DNA from: Gambelia wislizenii
Lineage: Eukaryota; Chordata; Lepidosauria; Squamata; Crotaphytidae
Reading direction: 5' to 3'
Assembly: GCA_030847615.1 (NCBI GenBank)
Contig: JAUMIR010000005.1
Span: 243,512,645-243,576,644, forward strand
Length of the DNA stretch: 64,000 nt
Shown here one piece after another: positions 30,671 through 42,739 of this stretch (position 1 is the stretch's first letter; each line of letters opens with the position of its first letter). The position numbers and the translations under genes were made by a program. Under the pieces are notes generated by a model. That model saw nothing but the letters and a program-made list of their open reading frames with translations. It had not been told where the DNA came from and made no database searches.

Positions 30671-31090
30671 GTGTGTGTTTTTGTGTGTGTGTGTGTCTTC
30701 AAGTCACCTGTCAACTTATGGTAACCCCATGAATTTCATAGGGTTTTCTTAGGGAAGGAATACTCAGAGATGATTTTGCCAGTTCCTTCCTCTGAAATAT
30801 AGTGGGCCCTTGGTATTCACTGGGGCTTGGTTCCAGGACCCCTCATGGATACCAAAATCTGTCGATGCTCAAGTCCCGTTATATACAATGGCATAGTAAA
30901 ATGGTGTCCCTTATGTAAAATAGCAAAATTAAGATGTGCTTCTTGGATTTTATTTTTTTCTTGAATACAGAGGGATGACTGTATAGACAGCTGGTATTGA
31001 TTGGCAATCTCCCATTCGAGTACTAACCAGGGCTGACCCTGCTTAGCTTCCAAGATCAGACAGGATCTGGTGCCTTTAGGGTATTTCGCC
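30671..31090 (-). mobile_element. 5S rRNA-derived SINE interrupted by a Tigger-like MITE
   Basis: On the minus strand the head reads ggatcctgtctgatcttgga-like, then agctaagcagggtcagccct and ggttagtactcgaatgggag, which is 5S rRNA-like. The body is aggaaggaactggcaaaatc and ctaagaaaaccctatgaaat, and the end gtgacttgaagacacacac. A Tigger-like insert at 30800-30981 splits head from body. A related fragment is at 51568-51730. Confidence 0.78.
30800..30981. mobile_element. pogo/Tigger-like MITE
   Basis: The left end agtgggcccttggtattcac and right end acagagggatgactg are imperfect inverted repeats flanked by TA. The inner ccaaaatctgtcgatgctca then agtcccgttatatacaatgg matches 13343-13566. Confidence 0.78.
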
Positions 31091-32828
31091 CAGAGAATTC
31101 TTACAAAATTACAATTTTGAGTCTCTTCATGAGGGAACCATGAGACTTGAACTGGGATTTTAAAAATAGATGTTTGTAATGTAAGTACTGTAGTCTCAAA
31201 GGATTGTTCCAATGGATGTTTTCTGAGGCAAATTAGTGACCCACCTAGTATCAATCACAAATGAAAATGAAGGATAGTCTTCTTCAAATGGATATCTGAA
31301 GATTCAAAGTACAACAAAGGCTTAGTTACTGGCTTTTGTTTCCTCCCATATTTGAGAAGTACCAGTAAAAGAAATCCTGCAGCTTGAACCACGGTTAGAA
31401 CTTTTGTTGTAAGAAGGATTGAATGATGGTGCCCCTTCAGATGATGTGGCCTGCACCTCCCATCAGCCCTTTGGTGAGGGATTATGGCCACCCCTGCTCT
31501 AAGATCTTATAGCACACTTTGGCTGGCATCCAGAAATTACAATGTCATAAGTCTGACATAATGACATTGGAATTCACTTTTATGTTAATTGTGCCATCAC
31601 AATGACCAAAACTCCCACCCCAAGCCAGAGAGCAGGTAGGGGGTGAGCGATGATGCATCCAGCCCCCTTCCTTTAGCTAAAGGAAGAGGGCTGGACACAT
31701 CTTGCTCAGCCCCTTGCTTTCCAGCAATTCAGAAGTTGCCATGGTGGGGGAGGGGGAGGGGCTGTGTTACTTAAACGTTAGCTATTTGGGGGTAGCATCA
31801 AGAGATGTAGCTATGAGCTATAGCTACATCTCCATATCTGCATCTTCTGATGCAGGTCTGCAGCCATTTTCACCCATGCACCCACCTCTGTTTTCTATTT
31901 CTAATGGCTTCAGACTGAAACAGATACAAAATCTTTTTTCTTCTTCTAAAGGAAAACAGCGTTAGTCGGTTATGCAGCAAACAACTTCCAAATCCCAGTA
32001 GAAATCACATTTTTAGTCTAACATGGTTATGATCATCATGTTATATTATTGTCTTCAAGCAGTGTTTCTTGGAAGTATGAGGAATATCTGAAACAAACAC
32101 TGTTCCCTAGATTTCTGGAGTTGATGCCTGCCGGGAAGATTCCATCTTTTTAAAAAGGAATATAGTATATGGAGGGAAGGGACAGCTAGAGAGGAATTAT
32201 ATGAAATTGTTATGCTGGGCCATCATCGTATATTGCATTGCATCTGCTGTAACTTTACCAGTGAGGGCAAAGCCTGGGACTCTTGATAGTAGCTCTTGAA
32301 TGATAATGTCTGTAACACTCTAGCAGCTGTCTAGTCTGTGTTTTCACTGCTCCTTAACAGCCACGCCTGGTCAGAAGCTTTAAAAATCTCTTGTTTCATG
32401 ACATTTCTCTTCACTCAGTTAATCTCACACAGCTTCATCCCACCAAATGTTTCTTTTCATTCTCTGAGTGAGAAAACAAGCGATGTTACTTAACCTATGT
32501 GTGTGTAGGCTGTTTGAGAGCACCTGTCTGTCTGTCTGTCTGTTCCAGTTTCCTGCTGTACATATTCTCAAGAGAAGCTTCCTTTGGGAACAGCAGAGTG
32601 TTCACGTCTAGCAAAGACTCCAAATGGCTAATATTTTGTAACAGAAATAGACAAGATGTATTTTATCTGTTCAATTAATAGAGTTTTAGAAATTATATTG
32701 CAATATGTCACTTGTGCAAGTGTGTCTTCTTTGCCTCGGCCACATGTGGTTTCTTTCTCCTCCTTTCTCATCTACAGTGCCACAATTAGCACAGGCTGGA
32801 TGAGAGCATTTTTTTTAAAGCCTTCCAG
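31090..32828. other. intergenic sequence, no gene recognised
   Basis: Contains a half palindromic MITE at about 31420-31500 (ccttcagatgatgtggcctg then ggccacccctgct) and a tct/gtctgtctgtctg tract at 32523-32545. No coding signal is seen. Confidence 0.45.
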
Positions 32829-33025
32829 GGTGTATTCATACTGCAAAATTACAACAGTGTCATACCACTTGCATGGCTCCATCCTATGGAATCCTGAAAT
32901 GTGTAGTTTGGTGGGGGACTTAGACTGGATTCCAGTGCTGTAGTTCAAGGGAGGGCCATAAAGGCTTTAAGCTATAGCAGTTAAAATAGATTCAGACTGC
33001 TCTAATTGAGTGGTGTGGATATACC
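32829..33025. mobile_element. palindromic MITE (ggaatcctg family)
   Basis: The left arm gtcataccacttgcatggct then ccatcctatggaatcctgaa and gtagtttgg fits the family at 24258 and 41905. The right arm (agctatagcagttaaaatag, gagtggtgtggatatacctc) is decayed. Confidence 0.6.
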
Positions 33026-33556
33026 TCTGGATCAGACCAAAGGCTTATCATGGTCAGCCTCCCACTGTGCCCAAGAAGTTGCCTGCTACTATTCTCCAGT
33101 AATTCAGTGGCATGTTGTCTGAGATCCTGGAAATAATATACAGCTGTTATGGCTTGTGTCCTCCATGAATGTGACTAACAACCTTCTAAAGCCAGCTGGA
33201 TTCCTGGACTACATCCTGTAGCAGTGAAATCATGGTGCTGTTTGAAGAAGTCTTCCCTTTTGTTTGTTCCGAATCTACCAGTATCCAACTTTACTGATTG
33301 ACCACAGATTCTAGTACATATTGTTGAGAAGAGTGGACCCCCTCCCTAGTTTCTTCAGGTCATGAATAATTTTATAACTTCTGCCATGGGCCTCAGTTTA
33401 CTCCCCCCGCCCATACTCTGAACAGACCCAAAGCAAATCTTCTCTCAAAGGGAAGTTTCTCTAACCTCTTTCTTGGTTTTGTTCCTTTCTACTCTTTTTT
33501 TACAATCTTATGTTTTGTTAAAGCACAGTGACCAGAACTAGTGTGGTCACACTATC

Positions 33557-33735
33557 TGTTGTTGTTACTTGCCTTCACATAGACTCCAACTTATGGCGTG
33601 CCTTCCTTTTGGGCTGAGAGTGTGTGACTTGGTCAAGATCACCCAATGAGCTCCCATGGCTGAGTCTGAATTTGAACCCTTGTCTCTTAAGAGTCCTAGC
33701 CTGACAATCAAACCAGTATACTACACTGGTTCCTA
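33557..33735 (-). mobile_element. tRNA-derived SINE, family A, minus strand
   Basis: The reverse complement reads aggaaccagtgtagtatact ggtttgattgtcaggct, then gggttcaaattcagactcag and ccatgggagctcattggg, then a short (AAC) tail. It is shorter than the 885 copy, with a central deletion. Confidence 0.75.
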
Positions 33736-33991
33736 TAAAGTTGTATAAAGGCATTATGGAACCGGCCATTTTATTTTCAACCCTTTTCCTACTGATGCCC
33801 CACATGGAATTTGCCTTTTTCACAGCATCTGCATACTGGACCAAAGTTTCCATTGGCTGTCCACCATTCTTCTATTTATGGGTCTCAATTGCCTTGATGT
33901 TTCCTTAGGAAGGCTGGGCAGAAATCATTGTGTTGAGTATGTATTTTCAAGTGCATGCATAAATGGCAGCAGGGCTCTTGAGAGGAGATTA

Positions 33992-34240
33992 CAGTAGGAC
34001 CCCCATATCCACCAGGGATTGGTTCTGGGGGTGTGTGGATATAGAAAACCATGGATAATGGCAAACTCCATTAAAAATAATGGGAGTTCTGGTTTAAAAT
34101 ACCATAGAGTTGCCTTGGAGGACCTAGAAAATGGCTAGAGTGGACCCATTTTCTAGGAAGACTATGGTAGGTGTGCTGTTTTGTGTCCCGTGGATAATTG
34201 AATCAGTGGATAACGAATCAGTGGATGCGGGGTCCTACTG
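33992..34240. mobile_element. complete pogo/Tigger-like MITE with TA target duplication
   Basis: A perfect 12-bp TIR pair, cagtaggacccc at the left and ggggtcctactg at the right, flanked by TA on each side (33990-33991 and 34241-34242). Length is 249 bp with no coding capacity. Confidence 0.9.
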
Positions 34241-34375
34241 TACTGCATTGGCAATAATTTCTATGCTAAAAAAGGGGGGCTGGAATAAATTATTGCAGTT
34301 ACAAATAAGTAACCTAGAGTTATGCATTGGTAAATGATTCGTATACATGATCCCTAATTATTCAATAGTGTAGGG

Positions 34376-34736
34376 CAATGGCTCTTAACCTTTTCTTTAT
34401 CTTTTATTGCTGTGGACCTCCAAGACTTAACTCAAGATTTAAAACCCAAATCATCATCATCATCAATAATACAATTATAGCACCCATTAAACCTTCGCTC
34501 AAAGGCACTGAAGGAGGAGGGAAGAAGACCTCCTGCGTCTTCTTGCAAGTTTATAGCTGGAGAAGATTGAATGACAATGCACAGGCCAAGTCAGCCAGCC
34601 TTTGCCTTGGTTCCTGTCATCTGGCTGCTCAACTGTGTGGAGCAGGTGGGCCAAGCAGCCTTTGAGCCTTCACAGACCCACTTTGAGGACATTGCAGCCA
34701 CCTGAGGGTCCATGGACCGCACATTAAGAACCACTG
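34376..34736 (+). mobile_element. non-autonomous hAT element (TTAACC termini), 361 bp
   Basis: The left terminus is CAATGGCTCTTAACC and the right acattaagaaccactg. The flanks gtgtaggg (34368-34375) and gtataggg (34737-34744) match at 7 of 8. The internal text caagacttaactcaagattt and gattgaatgacaatgcacag is shared with 45639-46004 and 60484-60960. Confidence 0.88.
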
Positions 34737-34744
34737 GTATAGGG

Positions 34745-37700
34745 AATATGTAGGGATCATGAAAGTCCTCCAATCTTGATTTACTGGGCAGCAGCCTGTG
34801 TGAGCAACAGAGGTCTGTTCTCCTGTTGATGAGAACACAATAGATGATGTTTCCAGCCCTCTCCTGCAAGCAATCTCTGGTGTGAGGAGGAATTATAGCA
34901 GGGATCCTGCTTCTGACTATTGCACACAAGGACACTCATGGGAGGAGGGTGGAGACATCAGTCTGCTGCATCATGGTTGACAGAACAGACACCCATCACT
35001 TGCAGCAACTGCTGCCCAGTAAGTCATGATTGAGGGGGTCAAACCAAGAGATGCTCCTTAGCTATGCAGCGAAGGTAGTCATGTAACTAAGTAGCAAATA
35101 TAGCAAATTCCTGGCTGCTGATCACCTGATAGAGCCAAAAAGTGAAAGGACATACCTGAAACCAGGCCCCTTACCATCTCAGATGGCATCAAACCTTAAG
35201 AAACTAGCCAGCTTTTTCTAAAAAGTACATCCTTATTTGTGTAGTATATCATCATAACTTTGGACTTTGCAGAAATGTAATTGGATTCCACTCCCAAACA
35301 GATACTTTTATTAAACCCCAGTTTTAAACCTTTAAAGGACTTTTAAAAGTATGAACCACACTCAACAAGTGTGAAATGTCCTTCTCACCCACCAAAGCTC
35401 TTCAAAGAGAGAAGATGGGAAAAACACAGGAAGGTTGTTAATCCCTTTCCCTAACCTGCCAGCCCACAGAGGTGCTGGACCATGACCTCTCTCATCCCCA
35501 GTGGCTGCAAGAATGATAGAAGCTACCATCTGGAAGGTATCAGGTTGGATTGTCTTAGATCTTGTTGGCTCACACTGCAGCTTGACCTATGCAAAGATCC
35601 CAAACCTAGGAGATATATTGCATAGCTTGCCATGCCAGCTAAGGATGATGGTGATTGTAGTCCAACACATCTGAAAAGAGTCAGCAGTGAGTTGAAAAAA
35701 GCCTTTCTCCAGTTTATGCATTTTAGCTGCTCAGGGTTGTAACCATTATGACTCTGCTTTTAGTCTTACTTGGCTCCTATTCATTTGAAATGATGATTGG
35801 CAGCTTATGCCCTGGGGCCTGAACATGCTAATCTCCATGGTGTATTTACTAGTGTCTTTGAAAAAGATGGTATCCTTTTCTGACTCATGGTGAGTTTTGA
35901 TTATACAGTTATTTGTTTGTCTTCTCCCTCCCTTAAATGTTAACCCCTCCCCACTTTACCCAATATTTCAAAGCCAGCTGTGGCTCCCATTCAAGTCAGC
36001 AGGGAGTGAATCCACTCAGTAGGAGCCATTCAGAACAGAGGGAATTGTGAGAGTAAATATCAAGGAACTCTTTACAAATAGTTCCATGGACAGCTTCACA
36101 ATCATTATCACAGCCTGAAGCAGCACGGTACATTTTGTAACAGTGACATGGGCAACCTCCAAGACTCCTTTTGTCAATTAGTCATAAACACAGAACATCT
36201 ATGGACAGATTACAGTACAATCCTTTACATTTATACCCAGAAATTAGCCCAGGTGAAGGTTCAGTGGGACTCACCCCAAATGTTTATAGCTGAGATTCTC
36301 ACTCTTTTGCTCCAAATGTTTTGGACTTGGATCTCCAGAAACTCCAACTGGCATGGCAAATGAACCAAGATACTAGCAGCTGACCAGAACATCTGGAAGG
36401 CCAAAAGTTGAGAACCAATGATGTATAGAATTGCAACCTTCATTACCTTCTAGTGGTAGCAGACATTATTTTTTTTCCTACAAAGAAATGATCAGAACCC
36501 CAATCTAGTACAGAGCAGGTGCAAATTAAGTTCTAGTGCAGAGGTGAGGAAAATTTGGCCCTCTAGATGTTTTAATTTTCTACTTCCAGTAGCTCCAGTC
36601 AGTAAAGTGAATGGTAGGACAATATGAGAGGTGGGATAGGTTTGCTGCAGCTAACTTATCCCATTAGTTTAGATGGCTTTAAATTAACTGTACTGTAGTT
36701 CAAGCCTATTGCCCCATTGATTTCGCTAGGACTGAAACCATCTAACTCATGAGTCCCGATCTAGACAAAGTTAGTTGTGATTAAAGTTAGTTGTGTTATT
36801 TTCAGACTTAAGTGCTTTGGATAAAGAGTGGTCCTGAATATGCTGTACGGCCACAGAAAGTGCCCTCTTGTATCAGGGCAAAGGCCTATCTGCTTTTGTT
36901 ACCATAGCAGCTGACTAGATACCTAAGGGAAGTACTAAATGATTGCAATAGCACCCACTCTCTTGTGTTTCCCAGTAACTAGTATACAAAGACATTCAGC
37001 CTCTGATATGGAAGGTAATATATAGACATCATGATTTATCCTAACTGGAGTCTGAACCCAGGAGAATTGCTACCCACTGCATTAAATAAGAAGCCTACAT
37101 GAGTTTTGCCTGTTCAGACCTAGCAATAATAATTCTTGCCTTCTTAACCTAAAGACTGGATTACTGTAATGTGATTTACATCAGCCTGCCCTTGATGACA
37201 AGTGGGCTGTCGTTGTAATTTTTCTTCTGGACACAATATGAAGTGTTGAAATTGTCCCACAAATTGAATTAGGTCTGAGATACGCAAGAGATGGCCTGTG
37301 TTCAATGACCAAGAACTTAGAATCAAGATGAGTAAAGTATGTTTTATGGCTACTGCATAAATAAGGTGACTCCTCTTCCCCATGAAGATGTGCCTGAGCT
37401 TGTGTGTGTTAAGATGAATCTGAGCCAGACAGAGCCGGCAGCAATTTAAAGACTGATAGGAAAAGGTGAACATGGCAACAAAGACAGGCAATAGGATTCC
37501 TACTCATCATTGCTCCAGGGGTCTATAACCCATACATCTGCCTATACACAATGCAGATGTGTTTGTGAAATCTCTAGATGCCAGGGTGCATTCATTACAA
37601 GCATAAAAAGAGATAGGGAAAAGGGAGTCTTGTGGCATCTCAGAGGACTGGTCTAGATGACTGCATAAAATATGAATTGGGGCACAGAAACATCAATTCA

Positions 37701-38769
37701 CATCAGCTGTCATCTGTCTCGACAATTTTTTGGCAAGATCGCTGGTTTGCGAAGCTCTGTGTTTCCTGTTCACACAGAGGCATGCCAACGAATCAAGATG
37801 GTGGCCGTGAGTGAATTACTTGCAGTTTTGTACTCCCCAACTTGCCCCTGCCAAACAATATTTTTTTAAAAAAACTAACTCCAAGGTGTGGAAGAGTGAT
37901 CTTCTGCTTAACTAATTAAAAAACAAGGAAAGAAAGCCTGTTTCATCACCTCAGTGCATGATCACTATGGCGACAATCCAACATGGCACTTCCACAATCT
38001 GCCGTTTTACCAAGCTCCTCCCCCTGTGCACGTCAGACCAATCAGTTGTCGTCTTCAGCAATCCAACGCAATGTGATTAAGTTGTCCTAACAGGCGAGGG
38101 TGCGCATTTCCGTCAGGGTTTTTTAAAAACTCAGGAAAAGTCCCAGAGGCTTTTGCCATGAACTTTTCCTGACTTTTGCTCTCCCTCCCTCCAAAAAGGA
38201 CGGAATGCTGCGGAATCCCATTTGGAAACATTGGATCCCCCACGGATTCTAAGAGGTTTCTTTCCACCATCTTGACTACCCCTAAGAGTAACCAATTTAT
38301 TTCAGGAAACACATTCAGGGGTAGCATTTTGCCACAATAGGGGAATCCTAAACAAGAAGGAAATATGGTCTGGGACTAAACCTCCAAGGCTTCTACCAGC
38401 CACAGATGCAGGCAAAACATCAGAAAGAAACTATTCCAGAACATGGCCTCACAGCCCGGGGGGTGGGGGGGGAAGGAAAAAGGTAAAACTTCTCTTTCAG
38501 ACTATAACTGGCTAAGTGTTACCTATACAGCAACTCTATTGCAGTACAAAGACTTCTTGAAAAATATAATGATCTCTGCCTAACCAAGGAGCCGTGGCTT
38601 CATAAAGGGTCAGAATCATGCTGGATAACAAAAGAGATTGCCTCACTGCTGCAAAAGGATCTAAATCTTACTGTCTTTTTCTCAGCACACCACATGGCCA
38701 GGAAGTAGGAGTGGCCTCTGCCTGCATAAGATCCCTCACCTGAACAACAACAAAAGCAATATCTGAGAC
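34745..38769. other. intergenic sequence, no gene recognised
   Basis: About 4 kb. It contains MITE halves near 35630-35690 and 36540-36600, a CpG-containing block 37730-38110 that shares aatccaacatggc and ccaatcag words with 58037-58636, and a G run at 38457-38471. No exon-like frame is found. Confidence 0.4.
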
Positions 38770-38770
38770 A

Positions 38771-39355
38771 AAGGACTTTATTATGCCACTTTCCTTTTCT
38801 GTTCTTTTGCCGGCATAATTTGTGACTTTTCTATGCTGGCAAAAGAACTCCTTTTACCACACTTACCTTCCATCTGGTCCAAGGGAAGCCCCAGCAATGA
38901 TGGAGGAGTGAACGAAGCTCTGTTCACTTCCTGGAATGTAATCTTACAGATTCGTACCAGAAGACATGAGCGTGGGAAATTCAAAAATAAAAGCAAAAAT
39001 AACACACAAAAAGTTCACAAAAGCACAGAAACACACTTTAAAAGTCCCAAGTACACAGGGGAGGTTCATAAAAAGAGTGTCACCTACCTGAATGTTGCGA
39101 TCTTACCTGGAAGCTTTCTGGCCGGACTGGCCATTGATGCTGTATTCATGTGGGGAAAAGGTGCGAGGTCTCAAACAGCTGCAATGCAGGCAAAAAAGCA
39201 CTATAGCCGATCTATCGATGGCTTGTTCAGTCAATAAAATAGAATGGCTTTTGGATAAGACATAAATGCAAAAGGACGTCATCGTCTGGTATGCATGCCC
39301 TTTCACGTTTATGTGGCATCGTTATGAGACTGTATTTGATGTGTTTGATAAAGTC
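38771..39355 (+). mobile_element. GGACTTTATCA-terminus TIR element, copy 1
   Basis: It starts aaggactttattatgcc and ends gtttgataaagtcc. Internal order: tttgccggcataattt, tggcaaaagaac, cttaccttcc, tctgttcacttcct, aattcaaaaataaaagcaaaaat, ttaaaagtcccaagtacaca, ccattgatgctg, aagcactatagc. The same order occurs at 63258-63796 and in reverse at 58941-59490. No long coding frame is present. Confidence 0.8.
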
Positions 39356-39359
39356 CAAT

Positions 39360-40905
39360 ATGTAAGCCTGTGACTTCAACATGGTTAATTTACTTTACCT
39401 TTATTTATTTATTTATTTTAACATCTTTCGCCTGATGAAGAATCCAGTAAAGTTTCAAAAGCTTGCACCATGTATTTTGCAGTTTGGTTGGCCAATAAAG
39501 TATCAATTTATTTCTGCCTACGTTCTTATGGACCAACATAAATCTATAAAACAAATTGTTTAGTTTGAAAGGTACCTCGAGACTCCTTTTTCCTCTTTTT
39601 ATATGGTAGCAAACTAACATGGCTCTCTCTTTGAAAATTATGACAACCATGTCTGTCTTGTGGATGGAAACTTAATAACTTATCTTTCCATGGGAATGAA
39701 AAATGTAACTGGCTTAAAAAATATCCCTGTTCCCACTGTGCCTCTTCATTTACTCTGTCCCAGCAACCCACTGCACTTCTTATGGTCTGGTTTCCAGGTC
39801 ATTCCCGTTTTAGCAAAGTGACAGCAAGTGAAGACTGTATTTGTACTTGTCAACATATTGGTGATAAAACATAGAGAGACAGTGTTGGTTTATAGAAAGA
39901 TGTGTCCAATGGAGTGAATGTTTCCTGAAAGTTTGTACCAAGAGCAGCTAACACTTTCAGCTATTTCTTTTGAGCCCTATGTCTGCACCTGACCCCTAGG
40001 GACACATCAAATTTGATTATAGAGGTGTTCAGGCCTTAGCTTACTTTGGATTAACTTGTTCTACATCCTACATATTTCAGTTCAAAACCCACCTCCTTCC
40101 AAGCACTGAAGAACTTCAGAGACTAATGTACTATAACTAAGGAGCAAGATACCAGTTCAGATATGAAATACTGCATAATGAAACAAACTGAAATGACCCT
40201 CAGATATACTTAGGCTGGTGTCCTGTTAGTGGCATAAGCAGGCATAAGTCTACCTTACAACTGTGTATATGTTGTTTTTTTGTTGTTGTTGTTTTGTTTT
40301 TTGTTTTTTTTGGTCATTGCGAGGTTGATATTCCATTCTATCCCTTGCAATGTCCAAAGCCCCCATCCTGGATTTACTGTTGAGTTTCAGCAGTCCTCCA
40401 TAACCATTCTGTCGCTGGTGGGGAGTGGGCAGTGGAATTGGAGAAGCATATGGCTGTGTCCCTGTAGCTAGACACAGAATTATTGCATCATCCACAGAGA
40501 CCTCTGGAGGACCCTGGCAGATCTCAGCAGATGATATAATTGTTCTTTATCTGGCTATGAGAACATAGCCAGTTGCTTCTCTGATTCCTCTCCCTCTGCA
40601 TCAGCCGGGGTTTGTTGAATGTGCAGCTGCAGTGGGCTTCCACATATGGAACTGTTACACTACACTGTGCCATAGAGCAGTGCTTCTTCAGCTCTCTTAT
40701 GTAGGGGATCAGCAGATTTGTTCTTCCAATGTGCCAAGGACTGGTACCATAAATTTTCCCATTGGTTACAGTTGTTTTATTCTTTGTTGGAAATTCTCCA
40801 AGGACACACACAGAAGATGGAAGGCACTAGTCCATGGACCAACACTTAGAGTAGTACTGCCATACAGCATCCTGGCTAATATGTAATTCCCCATGTCATT
40901 AATTT
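39360..40905. other. intergenic sequence, no gene recognised
   Basis: An ATTT microsatellite at 39401-39420 and a T/GTT-rich low-complexity stretch at 40270-40312. A tail-like phrase gatgaagaatccagtaaagt lies near 39434. No coding signal is seen. Confidence 0.4.
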
Positions 40906-40907
40906 CT

Positions 40908-41130
40908 TTTGTTAGTTACATTTATATCCTGCTTTCCTCCAATGAGCTAGAGGCAGCACATATGGCTCTCCTCCTCTCCACTTTATCCACATAACAACCC
41001 CGGGTAGATCAGATTGAAACAGGGAGACTGTCCAAGGTGACCCAGTGAGTTTTTCATGGTTCAATGGGGACTTAAATATGGATCTCTCCAGACCAAAATT
41101 CTAACCAGTATGCTATGCTGACCTCTCTTA
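40908..41130 (-). mobile_element. old tRNA-derived SINE, minus strand
   Basis: The order tttatatcctgctttcctcc, aacaaccccgggtagatcag, aaggtgacccagtgagtttt, ggatctctccagacc and taaccagtatgctatgct matches the general layout of squamate tRNA-SINEs read in reverse (head at the high coordinate). It is strongly diverged. Confidence 0.55.
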
Positions 41131-41904
41131 TTTGATGCCCAGCTCCAAACTTGATCAAATATCCCATGAACGTGCACAGATCTAGAGTTCTATGAATCTG
41201 TAGGCAACTTCCGCCTCTCAGGAGAAGCCACATGCATGAACACCTCTCCTTGTGCTTTGGCCCTCATAAGTAGAGGAGGGATGAGCTTTTGATGGCTTTC
41301 TACAATTTGATGGTTTTCTGCAATGGCAGTATCCATAAGGTCACCTTGAAGTTATATTAAGTCTCTCACACAACCTATACTATCCATGCCACTGCTTGGT
41401 ATTTGTAGCACCAGCAATGTTGTCTAATCAATCAATGACTCTAGTTCTCACTCAGAATCAGATCCATATTGTCTGGAGTTCATTTAAGGTGGTGAATTTT
41501 GATGTGGTGGAGATATGTATGCATGCGCCATTTGGAAATTAAATGAGATGCAGAAAACAAGAAACTGAAATTAAAAACAAAAGAAACACACACATCCTAT
41601 ATTTGTACCAGAAAAAAGAAAGAGTCAAGACAGGGAGGGGGGAAAGTCTGATGAGAGAAGACAGGCTATGCATGAGGTAAAATGATGCCAAAGGCCTTTG
41701 TAGAAACTGTTGCCTCAGTTCTTGTCTGCTCATATCAAATCTTGCTCACATACAAGAAGGCACAAATAACAGTTCCTCCACATGTGGGTTCCCCCGTTCC
41801 CATATCAAATGCGTATTTGTCCTAGAATACATTGTTATGTATAATCTTATACCCACAGAACACCTACCAGTAATTCATTTACTCTGTAAAATCTCCATGT
41901 TAAG

Positions 41905-42150
41905 TTTGGGGTCATTCACACTATACAATTATACCAGATAGATAGATAAAATACAGTGCAATTATTCCTCTTTAATTGCTATGGTTCTGTCCTATGAAAT
42001 CCTGGGATTTGCAGTTGATGGAGGAGCATTTAGAATTCTCAGACAGAGCTCTCCAGTGCTTTACCAAACTACAAACCTCAGGATCCCATAGGATGCAGTT
42101 GAAGTGGAATAATAGTGCTACAATTGTGTAGTGTGACTGAGCTCCCCCAA
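41905..42150. mobile_element. palindromic MITE (ggaatcctg family)
   Basis: The left attcacactatacaattata and right ctacaattgtgtagtgtgac pair, as do cctatgaaatcctgggattt and aaacctcaggatcccatagg. An AGAT microsatellite (41938-41950) lies in the left arm. Confidence 0.75.
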
Positions 42151-42614
42151 CGGCAGGTCTCACCACTACAACATCCGATGTAATGGCTGGACTTTTCTCC
42201 CCCCCCCCCTTCAGCTCTTTGTTACTACTTTAGTTCTGGAGAATTTGAAGGCTTACACTCTTTTGTGACATTTGGAGGTGGTCTTAATAACAATATTTCT
42301 GAACTGTGGATTTTTTACTTCTTTCATAAATGACTGTAGGATTTTGCCACCTTTCATTTGGGCTTCTTCTGGCGTGACTAAAGCAATTCAGACTCAGCTG
42401 TTTAGTCTGGTGTATCTCCCTTGATCTCTCATTTTCCTGCCAGAGTGGCTGGGTTTGGATCGAAGAGCCTTCTAAGACATTTCCAGCTTTTCATTTTGAA
42501 AACTTTATACCTTCTTAAAAAAGAAAAAGAAATCAAAGCATCATGAAATGAAAACAGGACACAATATATAAAGGGACATAAACCACAATAGCAAGCCATC
42601 AATAAAAACAGAAC

Positions 42615-42735
42615 TAACACACATTGAAAACTTCTTAATGCAGTGTAGATGTGTAAATCGCTATTGCTTAAAACAATTTGTAAGCCGCTCTGATAGCCTT
42701 GTGGCTAAAGAGCAGGGTATAAATAACTAATTAAA
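42615..42735 (+). mobile_element. 3' part of tRNA-derived SINE, family B
   Basis: Reads aacacacattgaaaacttct, gcagtgtagatgtgtaaatc, acaatttgtaagccgctctg and cagggtataaataactaat, as in 19738-20020 and 10470-10602. Confidence 0.8.
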
Positions 42736-42739
42736 AAAA

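Noticed and set aside
30990..31085. 5S rRNA gene
   Set aside because: Only part of the 5S sequence is present and it is joined to a SINE body; not a functional gene.
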